64,000 nucleotides of DNA from Sedimentibacter acidaminivorans. Lineage in GTDB: Bacteria; Bacillota; Clostridia; Tissierellales; Sedimentibacteraceae. Positions 10,103-19,722 of this stretch are shown one piece after another. The stretch spans positions 181,871 to 245,870 of the forward strand of contig NZ_JAGGKS010000007.1 of assembly GCF_017873955.1 (NCBI RefSeq), written 5' to 3'. The notes beneath the pieces were generated by a model. It was not told the origin of the DNA, did no database searches, and saw only the letters and a program-made list of their open reading frames with translations. Positions within the stretch are counted from its first letter, which is position 1. Each line of letters opens with the position of its first letter. The position numbers and the translations under genes are program-made.

Positions 10103-11131
10103 TTGGAGAAATCAATAGAACATATAGAGCATATTGTAAAAAAACATATAGAGCAAGGATATTTTCCATCGGCAGTGTGCAGTATTTTTAATAGTGAAAA
10201 GACTCTTTATAGTAAAGCCTTTGGATATGGAAATGTAAATGTAGATACTGTGTTTGATGTTGCGTCTTTAAGTAAAATAATTACTTCTACAGAAATATTA
10301 ATGCTTATAAATGAAGGTAAAGTACATTTGAAAGGTAAAGTTAGTTCATATTTACCATTTATTAATCAGTTTGATGTTTTGAAAGAGAGACTTTCAGATG
10401 TGACTATAGAACAGTTGTTGACGCATAATTCAGGTATTATTGATTGGTATCCATTTTATGCAAAAGAAGGGAATTTTATAGAAATTTTAAAATGGGTTAT
10501 TAGTAGATATCCTAAAGTTGATGGTACTATGTATAGTGATTTGAATTTCATGTTATTAGGTGAAATAATTAAAAGTGTATCGAATTTAGAATTAGATGAA
10601 GTTCTTGAAAAATATATAAAAAAACATTTAAGTATTGCAAATATTACATATTGTCCATTAAATAAAAAGAATATAGCACCTACCTCTTATGGAAATATTA
10701 TAGAGGAAGAGATGTGTAAAGAAAGAAATATTGAATTTAGAGGATGGAGAAACCGAGAAAAGGTTTTGTTAGGAGAAGTGAATGATGGAAACTCATACTA
10801 TTTCTTTAAAGGAATTGCAGGACATGCTGGAATTTTCGCAGATGTTGAATCATATGTTAAATTATGCAAGTTTTATATGAAAACTGATAATGAGCTTTTG
10901 AAGTCATCTATGAGAGACCATGGAGGCGGAAGAGGTTTTGGTTGGCAAATTTCAGAAACTTTTCCAATGGGATGCGGACATTCTGGATTTACGGGTACGT
11001 CTATTTGGATTTGTAATGAAAAAGATATTGGTGCAGTTATTTTTACAAATAGATTACATACTAAAAGTGAAACAAAAAATTTAAATAATTTTAGAAAAAA
11101 AATGCATAAATGCATTTTAGATATTTTTTAA
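10103..11131 (+). CDS. Beta-lactamase-family serine hydrolase of the cell-wall recycling operon
   Basis: 342 residues of the class C beta-lactamase/PBP-like serine hydrolase fold without a clear signal peptide. The catalytic SxxK is SLSK in FDVASLSKIITS (near residues 54-57), the Tyr motif is YSD, and the third motif is HSG in GCGHSGFTGTS. Members of this fold are esterases, D-aminopeptidases or muropeptide-trimming enzymes; the setting between anmK and a peptide importer suggests action on muropeptides, but the reaction is not known. TTG at 10103 is chosen because AAGGAGG (10089-10095) sits 7 bases before it. A fragment of a paralogue lies at 18416-18576. Confidence 0.85.
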   Translation: MEKSIEHIEHIVKKHIEQGYFPSAVCSIFNSEKTLYSKAFGYGNVNVDTVFDVASLSKIITSTEILMLINEGKVHLKGKVSSYLPFINQFDVLKERLSDVTIEQLLTHNSGIIDWYPFYAKEGNFIEILKWVISRYPKVDGTMYSDLNFMLLGEIIKSVSNLELDEVLEKYIKKHLSIANITYCPLNKKNIAPTSYGNIIEEEMCKERNIEFRGWRNREKVLLGEVNDGNSYYFFKGIAGHAGIFADVESYVKLCKFYMKTDNELLKSSMRDHGGGRGFGWQISETFPMGCGHSGFTGTSIWICNEKDIGAVIFTNRLHTKSETKNLNNFRKKMHKCILDIF

Positions 11132-11158
11132 AAATATATTAAAAAGGGAGACTAAAAA

Positions 11159-12739
11159 ATGAATAAAAGAATATTGTCTATTGCTTTACTAATTGTTCTA
11201 GTGATGATGGTTTTTACAGCTTGTGGAGGAAATAATAATTCTGAGCAAACTCCAGTAAGCGGTCAAGAACAAACTGCACCAGATAGTCAAGAAAAACCTA
11301 AAGAAGCGCCACCTCAAGTGTTAAAGTATGGAACTGATGCTGAACCAGTCGGATTAGATCCACACACAATTTCTGCCGTTGCATCTGTAAGAATTTTCAG
11401 ACAAATCTACAATACATTAATTGATGTAGACGATAATATGAATTTTATACCTGAGCTTGCAGAGTCATGGGAGCAACCTGATGATTTAACTTACATATTT
11501 AAGTTAAGACAAGGAGTTAAATTCCATAATGGAAGGGAAATGAAAGCAGATGATGTAAAATACAGCTTTGAAAGAATTTTAAATCCTGAAACAGCAGCAT
11601 TAGGTAAATCATATTATGATAGTGTATCAACTATAGAGGTAGTTGATGATTATACGGTCAAATTTGTATTAAAAGAGCCATTTGCACCATTTATGACTAA
11701 CTTAACAAGTTTATACGGAGCTATTGTTCCAAAAGAAGTTGTTGAAGAAAATACAAATTTAATGCAAGTTGCATGTGGTACAGGACCATTTATACTAAAA
11801 GAGTGGGTTCCTGATAATAAAGTTATTTTAACTAAGAATCCTGATTATTTTGTTGAAACTGAACCTAAGTTAGATTCAATAGAATATTATGTTATGACTG
11901 ATGAATCATCGAGAATAGCAGCTCTTCGTACAGGAAATGTTCATTTAATAAAACTTCCTGCATCTAGTATATCATTAGTTGAAGGAAATGATGATATAAC
12001 AATAATGGATTACCAATCAAATGATTATTTATTCCTTGGATTTAATTTGGACCTGGATAAGTTTAAAGATGTAAGAGTTAGACAAGCAATTAGTTATGCA
12101 GTTAATAGACAAGAAATTATTGACCTTGTTTATGATGGAGAAGCAACTATAGCTGGATTTGTGCCTCCTGCAATGGGTAGATGGTCTATGGATTTTGCAA
12201 ATGAAGATTTATATCAACAAAATATAGAAAAAGCAAAACAATTAATGTCAGATGCAGGTTATCCAGATGGATTTGAAACAACTATAGCAGTTGGTTTGTT
12301 AGATGATATAAGGGGAGCAGGAGAAATACTTCAAAAACAATTAGAACAAATTGGAATTAATGCAACTATACAAAATCTTGAATCAGGACAATATATAGAT
12401 GCATGGAAAAACAGAACTCATGAAATGATGGCAGGAAGAAATGGTGCTGGAACCGACCCTAATAGATCTGTAGCATTCTTCTATTCAACTAAAGGCTCAG
12501 CAAATGTTTGGGGATACTCAAACCCTGATGTTGATGCATTATGCGATAAAGGTAAAGTTACTGTAAATGAAGATGAAAGAGAAAAAGTTTATAAAGAAGC
12601 ACAAAAGTTAGTATTAAATGATTGTCCAAATATATGGATGGCTTCTCCAATGGACTATTATTTTGTTAGAACCGAAATGAAAAATTATAAACCAACAACA
12701 TTTAATATTGAGAACTTTAATCAAGTAACTATAGAATAA
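11159..12739 (+). CDS. Oligopeptide/dipeptide-type ABC transporter substrate-binding lipoprotein
   Basis: 526 residues, family 5 extracellular solute-binding protein (DppA/OppA class). A lipoprotein signal with lipobox FTAC near residues 18-21 is followed by a Gln/Pro-rich linker and the binding domain, including the family pattern GLDPHTISA and the TYIFKLRQGVKFHNGREM segment. It should capture the substrate outside the membrane for the permeases and ATPases encoded next. In this operon, between anmK and murQ, muropeptides or murein peptides are the likely cargo; that is inference. Confidence 0.92.
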   Translation: MNKRILSIALLIVLVMMVFTACGGNNNSEQTPVSGQEQTAPDSQEKPKEAPPQVLKYGTDAEPVGLDPHTISAVASVRIFRQIYNTLIDVDDNMNFIPELAESWEQPDDLTYIFKLRQGVKFHNGREMKADDVKYSFERILNPETAALGKSYYDSVSTIEVVDDYTVKFVLKEPFAPFMTNLTSLYGAIVPKEVVEENTNLMQVACGTGPFILKEWVPDNKVILTKNPDYFVETEPKLDSIEYYVMTDESSRIAALRTGNVHLIKLPASSISLVEGNDDITIMDYQSNDYLFLGFNLDLDKFKDVRVRQAISYAVNRQEIIDLVYDGEATIAGFVPPAMGRWSMDFANEDLYQQNIEKAKQLMSDAGYPDGFETTIAVGLLDDIRGAGEILQKQLEQIGINATIQNLESGQYIDAWKNRTHEMMAGRNGAGTDPNRSVAFFYSTKGSANVWGYSNPDVDALCDKGKVTVNEDEREKVYKEAQKLVLNDCPNIWMASPMDYYFVRTEMKNYKPTTFNIENFNQVTIE

Positions 12740-12751
12740 TTAATAAAATAT

Positions 12752-12780
12752 GGGAGGGTGTAAGCCCTTCCTTATTATTG
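12752..12780 (+). terminator. Intercistronic hairpin between binding protein and permease
   Basis: A 7-bp stem (12752-12758 with 12765-12771, one G-T pair) with a 6-base loop and a weak T/A tail. Such partial terminators or mRNA stabilisers often sit after binding-protein genes and raise their expression relative to the permeases. Confidence 0.5.
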
Positions 12781-12809
12781 AATGTTTCATATGTAGAGGG
12801 AGTGAAAAG

Positions 12810-13754
12810 ATGCGTTCATATATTATTAGAAGAATACTTATGTTAATTCCTGTTTTAATAGGAATAAGTTTATGTATTTTTTTAATTATGCAGTTAATAC
12901 CTGGAGATGTCATATCAGGACTTTTAGGTATAGAAGAAAATCCTGAACTAAGAGCACAATATGTTATTAAGTTTGGCTTAGATCAACCATTACCTAAAAG
13001 GTATATAGATTGGATTACAAATGTTTTAAAAGGAGACTTTGGAACTTCATTTAGAACTGATAAAGAAATATTTCCAGAAATGATGAGTAGGTTTAAAATA
13101 ACTTTTCAATTGACTATTATGGCAGCTATGATATCTTGGATTATAGCAATACCATTAGGTATTATATCAGCATTGAAAAGAAATACTTGGGTAGATGCAG
13201 TAGTAAGATTTATAGCACTGTTAGGAGTATCTGTTCCTAATTTTGCATTTGCTACACTACTTATATTATTTTTATCATTAAAATTTCAGTATTATCCACC
13301 TGTTGGATATGTAGGATTTTTTGAAAATGCAAAAGTAAATCTGCAAATTATGATTCTACCTGCAATAGTGCTTGGAACAATTATGTCAGGTTCTGTAATG
13401 AGAATGACACGTTCATCTGTCCTCGAAGTACTAAGGCAGGACTTTATAAAAACTATAAGAGCAAAAGGAGCATCAGAGAGGGTTGTAATATTTGTTCATG
13501 CGCTTAGAAATGGACTTATTCCTATTATTACATTAATAGGTATGCAAATTGGCGGATTGCTTGGTGGTACAGTAATTACAGAGCAAATTTTTTCTATACC
13601 AGGATTAGGGCAAATGGTACTTACTGCAATAAATCAAAGGGATTACCCAGTAGTACAAGGATGTATACTATTTATAGCATTTATTTATGTTATGGTAAAT
13701 TTAATAGTTGACATACTTTATACTTATGTAGATCCTCGTATAACCTATAAATAA
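12810..13754 (+). CDS. Peptide-type ABC transporter permease (DppB class)
   Basis: 314 residues from the ATG at 12810 (GAGGGAGTGA just upstream); the open frame reaches to 12750 but that extension lacks a ribosome binding site and is unlike the family. About six membrane helices. The N-terminus MRSYIIRRILMLIPVLIG and the cytoplasmic EAA loop (TIRAKGASERVVIFVHALRN) are typical of the DppB/OppB family. It pairs with the permease at 13767. Confidence 0.93.
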   Translation: MRSYIIRRILMLIPVLIGISLCIFLIMQLIPGDVISGLLGIEENPELRAQYVIKFGLDQPLPKRYIDWITNVLKGDFGTSFRTDKEIFPEMMSRFKITFQLTIMAAMISWIIAIPLGIISALKRNTWVDAVVRFIALLGVSVPNFAFATLLILFLSLKFQYYPPVGYVGFFENAKVNLQIMILPAIVLGTIMSGSVMRMTRSSVLEVLRQDFIKTIRAKGASERVVIFVHALRNGLIPIITLIGMQIGGLLGGTVITEQIFSIPGLGQMVLTAINQRDYPVVQGCILFIAFIYVMVNLIVDILYTYVDPRITYK

Positions 13755-13766
13755 GCAGGTGATTTT

Positions 13767-14627
13767 ATGAAAAATATAATTGAAATTTTAAAAGGAATTA
13801 TTAATATTATTAAGCAACTATTAAAAGATCCAATTGGAAGAATAGGATTTATAGGAGTTTTTATAATTGTTTTATTAAGTATTTTTGCTCCTAAAATAGC
13901 ACCATATGACATAACTGAAATGTTTACAAAAAGTAAACTTGTTTCTCCAAATGGCGAGTTTATATTTGGAACAGATAATTTTGGAAGGGATGTTTTTAGC
14001 AGAATAATTTATGGGGCTAAAGTATCACTTCAGGTTGGTATAATATCTGTTGGTATCTCTGCAACATTTGGGTATATATTTGGAATTGTTGCAGGTTATT
14101 TTGAAGGAGTAGTAGATAGCATAATAATGCGTTTTATGGATGTGTTGTTTGCCTTTCCGTCTATATTGCTTGCATTATTTATAGTATCTGTACTTGGGCC
14201 TAGTTTAGGGAATACAATGATTGCAATAGGTATAGTGAATACCCCTGTATTTACAAGAACAGTAAGAGCATCAGTAATTTCAGTAAAATCCATGGAATAT
14301 ATAACGAGTGCAAAAAGTATAGGCTTAAAGCCTATTAATATAATATTGAAACATATAACTCCTAATATTTTAGCACCATTTACTGTACAAGCTACATTGG
14401 CATTGTCAGGTGCCATATTAACAGAAGCATCGTTAAGCTTTTTAGGATTAGGAATTCAGCCACCAGACCCATCATGGGGTTCTATGTTAAGTGAAAGTAG
14501 AAAATATATGGAAAGAGCACCTTGGCTTGCTATAGCTCCAGCGGTATTTATAATATGTACTATTCTTTCTTTTAACATACTAGGGGACAGTTTAAGAGAT
14601 GTTTTAGACCCTAAATTAAAGTTGTAA
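13767..14627 (+). CDS. Peptide-type ABC transporter permease (DppC class)
   Basis: 286 residues, about six helices, with an N-terminal segment, the GTDNFGRDVFSRIIYGAK motif characteristic of DppC/OppC, and an EAA-like loop (SAKSIGLKPINIILKHI). It starts 12 bases after the previous gene and completes the transmembrane pore. Confidence 0.93.
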   Translation: MKNIIEILKGIINIIKQLLKDPIGRIGFIGVFIIVLLSIFAPKIAPYDITEMFTKSKLVSPNGEFIFGTDNFGRDVFSRIIYGAKVSLQVGIISVGISATFGYIFGIVAGYFEGVVDSIIMRFMDVLFAFPSILLALFIVSVLGPSLGNTMIAIGIVNTPVFTRTVRASVISVKSMEYITSAKSIGLKPINIILKHITPNILAPFTVQATLALSGAILTEASLSFLGLGIQPPDPSWGSMLSESRKYMERAPWLAIAPAVFIICTILSFNILGDSLRDVLDPKLKL

Positions 14628-14648
14628 ATCTGAATGAGGAGTTTCTAT

Positions 14649-15638
14649 ATGGAAAATATTTTAGAAGTAAAGAATTTAAATATTGATTTAATTACAGAAA
14701 AGGGCAATAAAAAACTAATTGATAATGTAAGTTTTAATGTAGGGAAAAAACAAAGTTATGGTATAGTTGGGGAATCAGGATGTGGAAAAAGCATTACGGC
14801 ATTAGCAGTAATGCAGCTTTTATCATTTCCGCTTAAAACAAGTGGTGGAGAGATAAATTTCCATAGTGAAAAAGAAAGCGTAAATATTTTATCGTTAAAA
14901 AAGAATGAAATCAGAAAAATAAGAGGGAAAGAAATATCTATGATATTTCAAGAGCCAATGACAGCATTGGATCCAATCTTTACTATAGAGAGACAAATTA
15001 TAGAAGCATTAAAATTTCATACAGATTTAAACAAAAAAGATATGAGTGATATGGCCTTACAAATGTTAAAAAAAGTTGGAATACCTAGAGCAGAAGAAAT
15101 ATTAAAGGAATATCCTCATCAGTTGTCAGGTGGCATGTTGCAGAGGATTATGATAGCTATTGCACTTATATGTAAACCTAAGCTCTTGATTGCAGATGAA
15201 CCTACAACAGCATTAGATGTTACTATACAAGCGCAGATACTTGACTTGATGAATGAACTAAAAACATCATTTGATACATCAATAATAATGATTACACATG
15301 ATTTAGGAGTTATAGCGGAAACTTGTGAAAAAGTTGCTGTTTTTTATGCAGGTCAAATAGTTGAAGAGACAGATGTAGTAACACTTTTTCATAACACAGC
15401 ACATCCATATACAAGCGGATTGTTAAAAGCTGTAACATCACTTGGTGATAAAAGCAAAAATTTATTTACTATACCGGGTATGGTACCTGCTGGCGGACAT
15501 ATGCCTAAGGGATGTAGATTTGAAGAAAGATGTAATAAAAAAATGAAAATTTGTAAAGATAAATCTCCAGAATTAATAGAAATTGCGGATGGACATAAAT
15601 GCAGATGCTGGCTTTATGCTGAAAGTGGTGATAACTAA
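14649..15638 (+). CDS. Peptide-type ABC transporter ATPase (DppD class)
   Basis: 329 residues from ATG 14649, with GAGGAG (14636-14641) placed 7 bases before it; an upstream ATG at 14634 overlaps that ribosome binding site. Walker A GESGCGKS, signature LSGGMLQR, Walker B LLIADEPTTALD and the H-loop ITHDLGV are present. The Cys-containing C-terminal oligopeptide-transporter domain (CRFEERCNKKMKIC) is typical of DppD. It energises the importer. Confidence 0.95.
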   Translation: MENILEVKNLNIDLITEKGNKKLIDNVSFNVGKKQSYGIVGESGCGKSITALAVMQLLSFPLKTSGGEINFHSEKESVNILSLKKNEIRKIRGKEISMIFQEPMTALDPIFTIERQIIEALKFHTDLNKKDMSDMALQMLKKVGIPRAEEILKEYPHQLSGGMLQRIMIAIALICKPKLLIADEPTTALDVTIQAQILDLMNELKTSFDTSIIMITHDLGVIAETCEKVAVFYAGQIVEETDVVTLFHNTAHPYTSGLLKAVTSLGDKSKNLFTIPGMVPAGGHMPKGCRFEERCNKKMKICKDKSPELIEIADGHKCRCWLYAESGDN

Positions 15639-16609
15639 TGAATAATGTATTATTAGAAGTTGAAAATTTGAAAACATATTTTCCAGTTAAAGGTGGAGTT
15701 TTAAAAAAAACAACAGGATATGTGCATGCAGTTGATGATATAAGTTTTAAGGTTAATAAACAAGAGACCTTTGCTCTAGTAGGAGAATCAGGCTGCGGTA
15801 AATCTACTACAGGTAGAAGTTTATTAAGAGTTATAGAGCCTACATCAGGCAAAATTACATTTCGTAATGAGGATGTTATAAGACTTTCTAAAGAAGAAAT
15901 GAGGAAAAAGAGAAAGGACATGCAACTGATTTTTCAAAATCCATACAGTTCTCTTAATCCAAGGATGACAGTGAACAAACTTCTTTCTGAACCTTTAAGG
16001 ACTCATTTTAGTATGTCTCAAAAAGAAATCGAAGAACAAATATTATGGGTTATTGATAAGGTAGGACTGACTAAAGAGCAACTTGATAGATATCCACATC
16101 AATTCAGTGGAGGACAAAGACAAAGAATAAGCATAGCACGTGCAATAATTAGTAAACCAAGTTTTGTTGTTGCTGATGAACCTGTTTCAGCATTAGATGT
16201 ATCTATACAATCGCAAATTTTAAATTTGCTTATAGAGTTGCAGAAAGATTTAAAGTTGACCTATATTTTTATTTCTCATGATTTAAATGTGGTACGGCAT
16301 ATTAGTAATTCTGTTGCCGTTATGTATTTAGGACGAATAGTTGAAACTGGTGATACAGAACAAATATATACTAGTGCTATGCATCCTTATACAAAAGCTT
16401 TATTATCAGCAGTACCATCTAAAGATCCTTTACAAAAAAAGAAGAGGATAATATTAAAAGGAGACGTTCCGAGTCCCGTTAATCCTCCAAATGGCTGTCC
16501 CTTAAATTCAAGATGTGAAAGCGCAATGAGTATTTGTAAAGAAATAAGACCAGAGTTGGCAGATATGGGAAACAATCATCATGTAGCATGTCATTTATAT
16601 AAGGAGTGA
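15638..16609 (+). CDS. Peptide-type ABC transporter ATPase (DppF class)
   Basis: 323 residues. The ATG overlaps the stop of the previous gene (TAATG). Walker A GESGCGKS, signature FSGGQRQR, Walker [12 protein letters not shown], and the C-terminal Cys-rich oligopeptide domain ([14 protein letters not shown]) identify the second ATPase of the DppBCDF set. Its 3' end overlaps the beginning of murQ. Confidence 0.95.
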   Translation: MNNVLLEVENLKTYFPVKGGVLKKTTGYVHAVDDISFKVNKQETFALVGESGCGKSTTGRSLLRVIEPTSGKITFRNEDVIRLSKEEMRKKRKDMQLIFQNPYSSLNPRMTVNKLLSEPLRTHFSMSQKEIEEQILWVIDKVGLTKEQLDRYPHQFSGGQRQRISIARAIISKPSFVVADEPVSALDVSIQSQILNLLIELQKDLKLTYIFISHDLNVVRHISNSVAVMYLGRIVETGDTEQIYTSAMHPYTKALLSAVPSKDPLQKKKRIILKGDVPSPVNPPNGCPLNSRCESAMSICKEIRPELADMGNNHHVACHLYKE

Positions 16610-17517
16610 GGACGATAGACATAAAAAAATTAATTACAGAAAATAGGTGTAAAAATACATTTAATATTGACAGTGTTTCAACAATTGAGATGCTTAAGAT
16701 GATAAATGAAGAAGATAAAAAGGTTGCATTAGCAGTAGAAAAAGAAATAGTTAAAATAGCTGAAGCTGTAGATTTAATAGTAGAAAAGATTCATATAGAT
16801 GGAAGATTAATATATATAGGTGCTGGTACAAGTGGTAGAATTGGAATATTGGATGCTTCAGAATGTCCACCCACTTATGGAACGGATCCGGAAGTTGTAC
16901 AGGCACTTATAGCAGGAGGCGAAAAAGCTATACTCACAGCTATAGAAGGAGCAGAAGATAATTTCCAGTTGGGTAAAGAAGATTTAAAATCAATTGATTT
17001 TAATGAAAAAGATGTTTTAATTGGTATTACAGCAAGTGGCAGAACCCCATATGTACTAGGAGCAGTAGAATATGCTAATAAGATAGGGGCGATAACCATT
17101 GGAATAAATAATAATCCTGATTCTGAACTTAGTAGTGTTTGTAAGGTATCAATTTGCCCTGTAACAGGACCAGAAGCTTTAACAGGTTCAACAAGGATGA
17201 AAGCGGGAACAGCACAAAAATTAGTTTTGAATATGATTTCAACTGGTGTTATGATAAAATATGGCAAGGTATATCAAAATTTAATGGTGGATGTAAAAGC
17301 ATCTAATGATAAGCTTAGAGATAGATGCAAAAGTATTGTTATTGAAGCTACAGGTGTTTCTATAGAGGAGGCTGAAAAAATATTGATAACAACAAACTAT
17401 AATTGTAAATTGGCAATATTTATAATCATTTCAAAATTAGATATGATTGATGCAAAAAAAATATTAGATGAAAATAAAGGTTATATAAGAAAGGCATTTG
17501 AAGCTGTTCAAAAATAA
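16606..17517 (+). CDS. murQ: N-acetylmuramic acid 6-phosphate etherase
   Basis: MurQ removes the lactyl ether of MurNAc-6-phosphate, giving GlcNAc-6-phosphate and D-lactate. About 303 residues with the SIS fold; [20 protein letters not shown] and the [17 protein letters not shown] block are signatures. The start is uncertain: AAGGAG at 16601-16606 directly abuts the in-frame GTG at 16606, while the codons at a normal distance are ACG (16612) and ATA (16615). The family N-terminus ([11 protein letters not shown]) fits a start close to 16606-16615. It shares an operon with anmK and the murK-like kinase, which supply its substrate. Confidence 0.95.
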   Translation: MRTIDIKKLITENRCKNTFNIDSVSTIEMLKMINEEDKKVALAVEKEIVKIAEAVDLIVEKIHIDGRLIYIGAGTSGRIGILDASECPPTYGTDPEVVQALIAGGEKAILTAIEGAEDNFQLGKEDLKSIDFNEKDVLIGITASGRTPYVLGAVEYANKIGAITIGINNNPDSELSSVCKVSICPVTGPEALTGSTRMKAGTAQKLVLNMISTGVMIKYGKVYQNLMVDVKASNDKLRDRCKSIVIEATGVSIEEAEKILITTNYNCKLAIFIIISKLDMIDAKKILDENKGYIRKAFEAVQK

Positions 17518-17546
17518 GATAATATATTATTGTGGAGGCAATTTTT

Positions 17547-18398
17547 ATGGAGTTAAAATCAGGTGGGCTGATGATGATAAAAAATGTTATAGATGATTTA
17601 CCTAATTCAGAAAGAAAAATTGCAAAGTTTATATTAAGTAACCCACATAAGTTTGTATCACTGACTGTATCTGAATTAGGGGAATTAAGTAAAACTAGCA
17701 GTTCTGCAGTTGTTAGATTGTGTAAATCTCTTGGATTGAGGGGGTATCAGGATCTTAAAATGAGAGTTATTGGAGATATGAATTCTTTAAATGATACATC
17801 ATATACAGATATTAAAAAAAATGATACTATTAAGTCATTAATCCAAAGTATAAGAAATAATGCCGTTAAATCTATTGATGAAACTATGCTTATTTTAGAT
17901 GAGCAAGTAATTAAGGAGTGCGTAGAACTTATTGATAAAGCTAATTCAATAGTTTTTTATGGTATGGGAGCATCGTTTATTGCAGCAAAAGATGCTCAAC
18001 AAAAATTTTTAAGAATAAATAAAACTTCTTATGCTTTCGAAGATACTCATTTAACAGCAACAACAATAGCAAATTTAAAGTGTAATGATTTAGTAGTTGG
18101 AATTTCAGCTTCTGGTGAAACTATAGAAGCTGTTAAGCTTATAGAATTAGCAAATTCAAAAAATATAAATACCATTGGTATCACTAAATATGGTAAAAGT
18201 ACATTAGGGAAAGCTTCTAAAATTAACCTTTGTAATCCATCAAGTATAGAAACACCGTTCAGAAGTGCTGCAACATCATCTCGTATGTCACAGTTATATA
18301 TTATTGATGTGTTGTTTATGTGCTTTGCAACTTCAAGATATGATACTACAATAAAATATCTCGAAAATACAGTTGATGCCATAAGTTTTTTTAAATAA
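17547..18398 (+). CDS. murR: RpiR/MurR-family transcriptional regulator
   Basis: 283 residues: an N-terminal RpiR-type helix-turn-helix (SERKIAKFILSNP... SSSAVVRLCKSLGLRG, residues about 15-70) and a C-terminal SIS sugar-phosphate-binding domain (SIVFYGMGASF; GISASGET). In other bacteria MurR senses MurNAc-6-phosphate and represses the recycling genes; the position right after murQ supports that. ATG 17547 is preferred because GTGGAGG ends 8 bases before it. The operator was not identified. Confidence 0.88.
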   Translation: MELKSGGLMMIKNVIDDLPNSERKIAKFILSNPHKFVSLTVSELGELSKTSSSAVVRLCKSLGLRGYQDLKMRVIGDMNSLNDTSYTDIKKNDTIKSLIQSIRNNAVKSIDETMLILDEQVIKECVELIDKANSIVFYGMGASFIAAKDAQQKFLRINKTSYAFEDTHLTATTIANLKCNDLVVGISASGETIEAVKLIELANSKNINTIGITKYGKSTLGKASKINLCNPSSIETPFRSAATSSRMSQLYIIDVLFMCFATSRYDTTIKYLENTVDAISFFK

Positions 18399-18415
18399 GG
18401 TATATCATTGGAGGG

Positions 18416-18576
18416 TGCTCTGATATTGGATTTACGGAACATCTATAATTGTTGATTTATTTAATAAAAAAGGATTTGTTCTTCTGACAAACAGGGTTCA
18501 TCCTAATCGAAATAACAATAAAATTGTTGAATTGAGAAGAAACATACATAATATAGCTTTCACTTCGATTAAATGA
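18416..18576 (+). pseudogene. C-terminal remnant of a second beta-lactamase-family serine hydrolase
   Basis: Translation shows the conserved C-terminus of these hydrolases: GFTG at the left, then after a one-base frameshift TSIIVDLFNKKGFVLLTNRVHP and an ending ELRRNIHNIAFTSIK before TGA at 18574-18576. No N-terminal or catalytic SxxK part is present. It resembles, but is not a copy of, the C-terminus of the gene at 10103. The fragment lies between murR and the kinase, so this operon once encoded two such hydrolases. Confidence 0.8.
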
Positions 18577-18597
18577 TGAAAGGAAGTAATAAGAAAT

Positions 18598-19491
18598 ATG
18601 GAATATTTAATTGGAATAGATGCTGGAGGAACAAAATCTGAGCTGATAGCTTACGATCTAGAGTTTAATCCGATTTATTTTAATGTAGGAGGATTTGGCA
18701 ATCCTTCTATAGATCTAGACACTGCAATAAAAAATATCAGTGTATTAATAGACAAGTGTCTTCAGGAACATGGAGATAACAAGTGTATATTTATAGCAGC
18801 TGGAATTGCAGGTGTTGGAACAGGTAATTATAAAAATGTAGTTGAAAGCTACATTAATAACACCTATTCTATAGATAATGTAATCCTTAATGATGCTGAA
18901 ATGGCTGCAAAGGCTTATCTTGGTAATGGAGATGGAATTGTTTCGATCGCAGGAACAGGAGCTTCGGTTTATGTGCAAAAGGATAATCTTGGAGAAGTTA
19001 TTGGTGGCTGGGGACATATTTTAGGGGATAAAGGAAGCGGTTACCATACAGTTATAGAAGCTTTTATAAGAATTACAGACCAGATTGATAATAATAATAA
19101 TTTTGATAATTTGAGTATTGAACTATTAAAAGCAATAGGGGCTAAAAATGCTTCAGATGTCAAAAAATTCATATATAATAATCAAAAAAATAAAATTGGG
19201 GCATTATTTCCAAAAATAGTTGAGCTGTCAAAAATTGGAGATGAAATTGCAATAAAGCTTCTACAAAATGCAGGGAAGTATTTGGCGGATTCAACAATTA
19301 TTGCATCTAGAAAATTTGGAGGGGATAGTAAGGTCGTGATTGGTTTAAAAGGTGGAGTGTTTTATAATAGTGAAATAGTTATTTCGTCTTATGAAAGTGC
19401 AGTGTCAGAACATATCATGAATTGTAAATTTATTGATAAAGACATACCTGTTACATTAGCAGTTTGCAATATATATAAAACAAGGAGGTAA
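18598..19491 (+). CDS. murK: BadF/BadG-type amino-sugar kinase, probable MurNAc/GlcNAc kinase
   Basis: 297 residues of the BadF/BadG/BcrA/BcrD ATPase family. Phosphate loop GIDAGGTKSELIAYD at the N-terminus, second loop SIAGTGASVYV, adenosine-region motif GGWGHILGDKGSGYH. A clostridial MurK of this family phosphorylates MurNAc and GlcNAc; with murQ upstream, MurNAc to MurNAc-6-phosphate is the natural role. The symbol rests on family and context. ATG 18598 follows AAAGGAAG. Confidence 0.82.
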   Translation: MEYLIGIDAGGTKSELIAYDLEFNPIYFNVGGFGNPSIDLDTAIKNISVLIDKCLQEHGDNKCIFIAAGIAGVGTGNYKNVVESYINNTYSIDNVILNDAEMAAKAYLGNGDGIVSIAGTGASVYVQKDNLGEVIGGWGHILGDKGSGYHTVIEAFIRITDQIDNNNNFDNLSIELLKAIGAKNASDVKKFIYNNQKNKIGALFPKIVELSKIGDEIAIKLLQNAGKYLADSTIIASRKFGGDSKVVIGLKGGVFYNSEIVISSYESAVSEHIMNCKFIDKDIPVTLAVCNIYKTRR

Positions 19492-19618
19492 TAATATATT
19501 AAGGATTTAATAAATGGTTATGGAGAAGTAGTTGATAAATTTGGTGATATAAAAATATATTCTTTTGTAATTAAAGGGTGTATCCAGTATTGTAATTTAA
19601 TATATTTATACATATAAT
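19482..19618 (+). other. Possible decayed small gene after the kinase
   Basis: AAGGAGG near 19482-19488 at the end of the kinase gene is followed by an open stretch of about 40 codons (about 19500-19618, reading KDLINGYGEVVDKFGD and onward) but no ATG, GTG or TTG at a suitable distance. It could be the degraded start of another operon gene or chance. Confidence 0.25.
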
Positions 19619-19625
19619 TAAATGG

Positions 19626-19650
19626 GCGAAAATTTTTCGCTTATTTTTTT
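19626..19650 (+). terminator. Intrinsic terminator of the cell-wall recycling operon
   Basis: Short GCGAA/TTCGC stem (19626-19630 with 19636-19640) followed by TTATTTTTTT. Confidence 0.7.
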
Positions 19651-19722
19651 AAATTATTTTGAGTGAAAATAGATATTTTGTGTGAATATATATATGAGAA
19701 GCTTCTTAGATAGTAGGAGGAA

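Noticed and set aside
12750..12809. 20-residue N-terminal extension of the DppB-type permease
   Set aside because: The start lacks a ribosome binding site and overlaps an intercistronic hairpin; ATG 12810 fits the family.
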